The position numbers and the translations under genes were made by a program. From NCBI RefSeq assembly GCF_017654505.1, contig NC_054549.1:28569647-28633646 (forward strand): a stretch of DNA of 64,000 nt, in the 5' to 3' direction. The notes below the pieces were generated by a model. That model ran no database searches and had not been told where the DNA came from. It worked only from the letters and a program-made list of their open reading frames with translations. This document shows positions 61,901 to 64,000 of this stretch, piece by piece; position 1 is the first letter of the stretch; the number at the start of each line of letters is the position of its first letter. The DNA is from Polyodon spathula (lineage: Eukaryota > Chordata > Actinopteri > Acipenseriformes > Polyodontidae).

Positions 61901-62000
61901 TTGCGTGTATGACCATGTAATATCTGGTTTGATGATCTTTATGGGGGGGGGGGTGTACGTCAATATCGCAGGGTGGGACAAATCTAGTTGAGTTTGTCTA
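58900..62000. other. CpG-normal, homopolymer-rich block of unknown origin
   Basis: CpG dinucleotides are common here (15 in 59941-60180, against 1 in the same length at 55021-55260), although the DNA is still fairly AT-rich. Long homopolymers cluster: C-runs at 58912-58924, 59146-59154, 59157-59166 and 59311-59320, T-rich runs at about 59448-59462 and 59812-59880, and a G-run at 61943-61953. No transposon, gene domain or RNA gene is recognisable over 3 kb, unlike the flanks. Several plus-strand frames of 60-110 codons lack domains. Either DNA that has not undergone methylation-driven CpG decay, or a noisy unpolished assembly stretch. Confidence 0.6.
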
Positions 62001-62039
62001 CCGGGATGCGAAACTTGAAAAAGATATTCCAAAAGCCTA

Positions 62040-62229
62040 CCGCAAGCCATAAACAGTAGTACAGTATTTCACATTTTTAATGTTCATCAGTTTTTTGTTA
62101 AGTATATGGAAAACTACAAAGTGGTATGTAATTCAATATGTTAATGTAACATTATTCAACAGGTTTCATTGGACTTTATGAGACAAAATGTGTTAATTTT
62201 ATAGGGTGATGCAAAACTTTTGGCCATAG
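62040..62229 (+). mobile_element. 3' terminal fragment of a Tc1/mariner element
   Basis: The sequence ends GGTGATGCAAAACTTTTGGC followed by CATAG, which is the inverted-repeat end of a widespread fish Tc1 group. The preceding 190 bp is AT-rich 3' untranslated-type sequence with no coding part left. The left boundary abuts the CpG-normal block. It is a third Tc1 lineage, distinct from those at 17148 and 53700. Confidence 0.65.
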
Positions 62230-62402
62230 TGATACAGTTTAATATAAGCATCTATAACAAAGCATCTCTCTCTACTGAGTGCTCTGTTTCCTGTAAAACA
62301 GCTGATATCTACAATATCACAGCAGTCGAAACAAACACCACTGATAGTGGGCTGTGTACAACCTCATCCCGAACTTCAACCAAATGACAGTTTGTCTAGA
62401 GC

Positions 62403-62650
62403 AGTGGTTCCTAACCTCGGTCCTGGGGACCCCTGTGTCTGCTGGTTTTCATTCCCACTGAGCTCTCATAACTTAACTAGACCCTTAATTGAACTTATCA
62501 TTTGCTTAATTAGACCTTTTTACTTGTTTTCAGCTCTTAAACAGTTGCAGGGTTCAAGTTATTTATAAAATGGAATAGCTAACTTGAAATCTGAAATTAA
62601 GAACTGAAAAGAATTAAAAAGGTCTATTTAAGCAAATGATCAGTAAGTGG
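62403..62650 (+). mobile_element. hAT-like foldback repeat, 3'-truncated
   Basis: It begins CAGTGGTTCCTAACC, very close to the CAGTGGTTCTCAACC terminal repeat of hAT-Charlie elements, then a conserved-looking GGTCCTGGGGACCCCTG block. Inside, about 48 bp at 62494-62541 is inverted at 62596-62646 with few mismatches (core ATCATTTGCTTAA, AGACCTTTTTA), forming a long stem. The inverted similarity stops near 62650, so the right terminal repeat seems to be missing. No coding capacity. The 8-bp duplication expected for hAT was not found, consistent with truncation. Confidence 0.5.
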
Positions 62651-62686
62651 GATACAAGTTGAAGATTTATTTCAGATAGTGCGTAA

Positions 62687-62740
62687 TTGACACTGGTAGT
62701 TGAGTTGAGGGTTGTATTGACACTGGTAGTTGAGTTGAAC
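62687..62740. repeat. 30-bp tandem duplication
   Basis: Two identical copies of ATTGACACTGGTAGTTGAG plus TTGA are separated by GGGTTGT, giving a 30-bp period. Confidence 0.9.
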
Positions 62741-62853
62741 AGGCAAATCTTGTTTCATTACAAACCTGGATACACAGTTCTCGCTTTGTGGACTGATTAA
62801 GAAACAAGCTCAGAAACTGCTCCCCCACAAAAGTCTTTTTAATGTCAATCCAC

Positions 62854-63010
62854 AAAGTTCTGCTTCCCACAGCTCCCTAGCTCACCACCCCAAGCTGTTC
62901 AGCTAGTGCATCATTTCCTCTGACCTTCTTTCATTACATCACTGAGATTCCTGTTCAGCTGCAATGCATCATGGTCCATGTGAGCAGAGCCCTCACTGAA
63001 GCTGGGATGC
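62854..63010 (+). repeat. Direct duplication, first copy (about 157 bp)
   Basis: It starts AAAGTTCTGCTTCCCACAG and ends with a GGGATGC word. It matches 63072-63229 with only a handful of differences; the two are offset by 218-219 bp. Confidence 0.93.
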
Positions 63011-63071
63011 ACTCAATCATAAAGTAAACATCTGTGAAACCTGGACAGGTAGCGCACAAGAGGTCAACTAA

Positions 63072-63229
63072 AAAGTTCTGCTTCCCACAGCTCCCTAGCT
63101 CACCACCCCAAGGTGTTCAGCCAGTGCATCATTTCCTCTGACCTTCTTTCATTACATCACTGAGATTCCTGCTCAGCTGCAATGCATCATGGTCCATGTG
63201 AGCAGAGCCCTCGACTGAAGCAGGGATGC
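63072..63229 (+). repeat. Direct duplication, second copy (about 158 bp)
   Basis: It is nearly identical to 62854-63010; one inserted G (CTCGACTGAAG against CTCACTGAAG) and a few substitutions separate them. The 61 bp between the copies is unique. No terminal features of a transposon are visible, so segmental tandem duplication with later loss, or two copies of a short repeat, are both possible. Confidence 0.93.
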
Positions 63230-64000
63230 AAGAAACCCTGATGAAATTGTATTGATAATCCAGTCCAATCATAATTTTTTTATTACAGAAAAACCCACTA
63301 GAAGAAGAATTGAGCGATACCATACATGTGATAGTGATTACAAAGGACTGGGTGAACTTTAATATGTACAATGAGTTGCAATATATATAAACTTTCATAT
63401 TTCAATGGCCAGCTTGTAGGTACTAGTTACGTCCCAACAACAGCAATGCCAACAACAGCAATGCTTAATGTGTTGTTAAGCCTTTTGTACAGCAGCTTTA
63501 CAGTATGTCTTGCCATTCTTTACAAGCACTTTATGGTGATTGTAGTTTTAGATCCAGAAGGGAATGAGGCATGAAGAGTTAATAGACTTGCCCTCAAATT
63601 ATTTTTCCAGTAGCTGAGCTTGGAGTGACCTTTTCTTAAAAATGCTAGGCTTAGTATTAAAAAAAAAAGGATTCCATTGACTCAATTTATTACACCAGTT
63701 TAATGGAGTCTCCTGGTTTTTAATGTCCAATCACAGGGTAACAGCACTTTAAGATGTCTGGCCTTATAAATATCTTCTTTTCAATGTTATGGAGCTTTGC
63801 AGAGAAAATCAATTCATTAAGATTCTACTGTGTATTGTGGAGTCAATTGGGACCATAGTGGTATGTCTGGTGTTGTCTCCTACACATTCTCCTGTCCCTG
63901 GCCAACCCCAGATCAGCATTTTTCCACCTTCTTGGTTGCATTTGTTATAGATCAAGCATTTATTTGGCCATTCAAAGAGTGCATTTTGTTTTGATTCTCC
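63230..64000. other. AT-rich noncoding sequence, no gene seen
   Basis: It contains CAACAACAGCAATG-type short repeats near 63436-63462 and nothing recognisable as a gene. Confidence 0.55.

Overview
This window looks like vertebrate nuclear DNA, most likely from a ray-finned fish. It is AT-rich, strongly CpG-depleted over most of its length, has no long open reading frames, and is dense in TA, CA and A-run microsatellites. It also carries fossils of Tc1/mariner transposons, LTR retroelements, hAT-like repeats and a CR1/L2-type LINE. The repeat mix reminds me of non-teleost fishes such as sturgeon or paddlefish, but I cannot confirm that without a search. Nothing here resembles a bacterial operon or a phage, so this is intergenic or intronic DNA rather than a gene cluster.

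Layout. A GC-rich retroelement remnant with a 27-bp minisatellite and an LTR-like 3' tail lies at 1.74-2.59 kb. The best protein-coding candidate is a single exon at 5.09-5.31 kb: a signal-peptide-like start followed by a charged, possibly helical tail and a consensus splice donor. Two solo LTRs of one family lie at 5979-6574 and 31672-32292. Each is bounded by TG...CA and by its own perfect 5-bp target duplication, and a reverse-oriented tail of a related LTR lies at 30.8 kb. An LTR-plus-leader-like remnant is at 15.1-16.1 kb. An internally deleted Tc1 element with both inverted repeats is at 17.15-17.74 kb, a 5'-truncated Tc1 with an intact DD34E tail at 53.7-54.3 kb, and a third Tc1 end at 62.0-62.2 kb. 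A CR1/L2-like LINE tail is at 45.6-45.9 kb and a 519-bp MITE-like element at 47.4-47.9 kb.

The rest (about 7-14, 19-30, 32-45 and 48-58 kb) is unannotated noncoding sequence with scattered microsatellites. Within it are two nuclear-receptor-type motif clusters (19.88 and 43.47 kb) and a perfect 16-bp hairpin (14.75 kb). From about 58.9 to 62.0 kb the character changes: CpG is no longer depleted, long C/T/G homopolymers appear, and I recognise no repeat. This is either foreign or unmethylated DNA or a poorly polished assembly tract. At the right end there is a foldback repeat and a 157-bp direct duplication.

I found no new multi-gene system. The most useful items are the solo-LTR pair with target duplications, the self-deleted Tc1 with a duplicated terminal repeat, the orphan secreted-protein exon, and the CpG-normal block.
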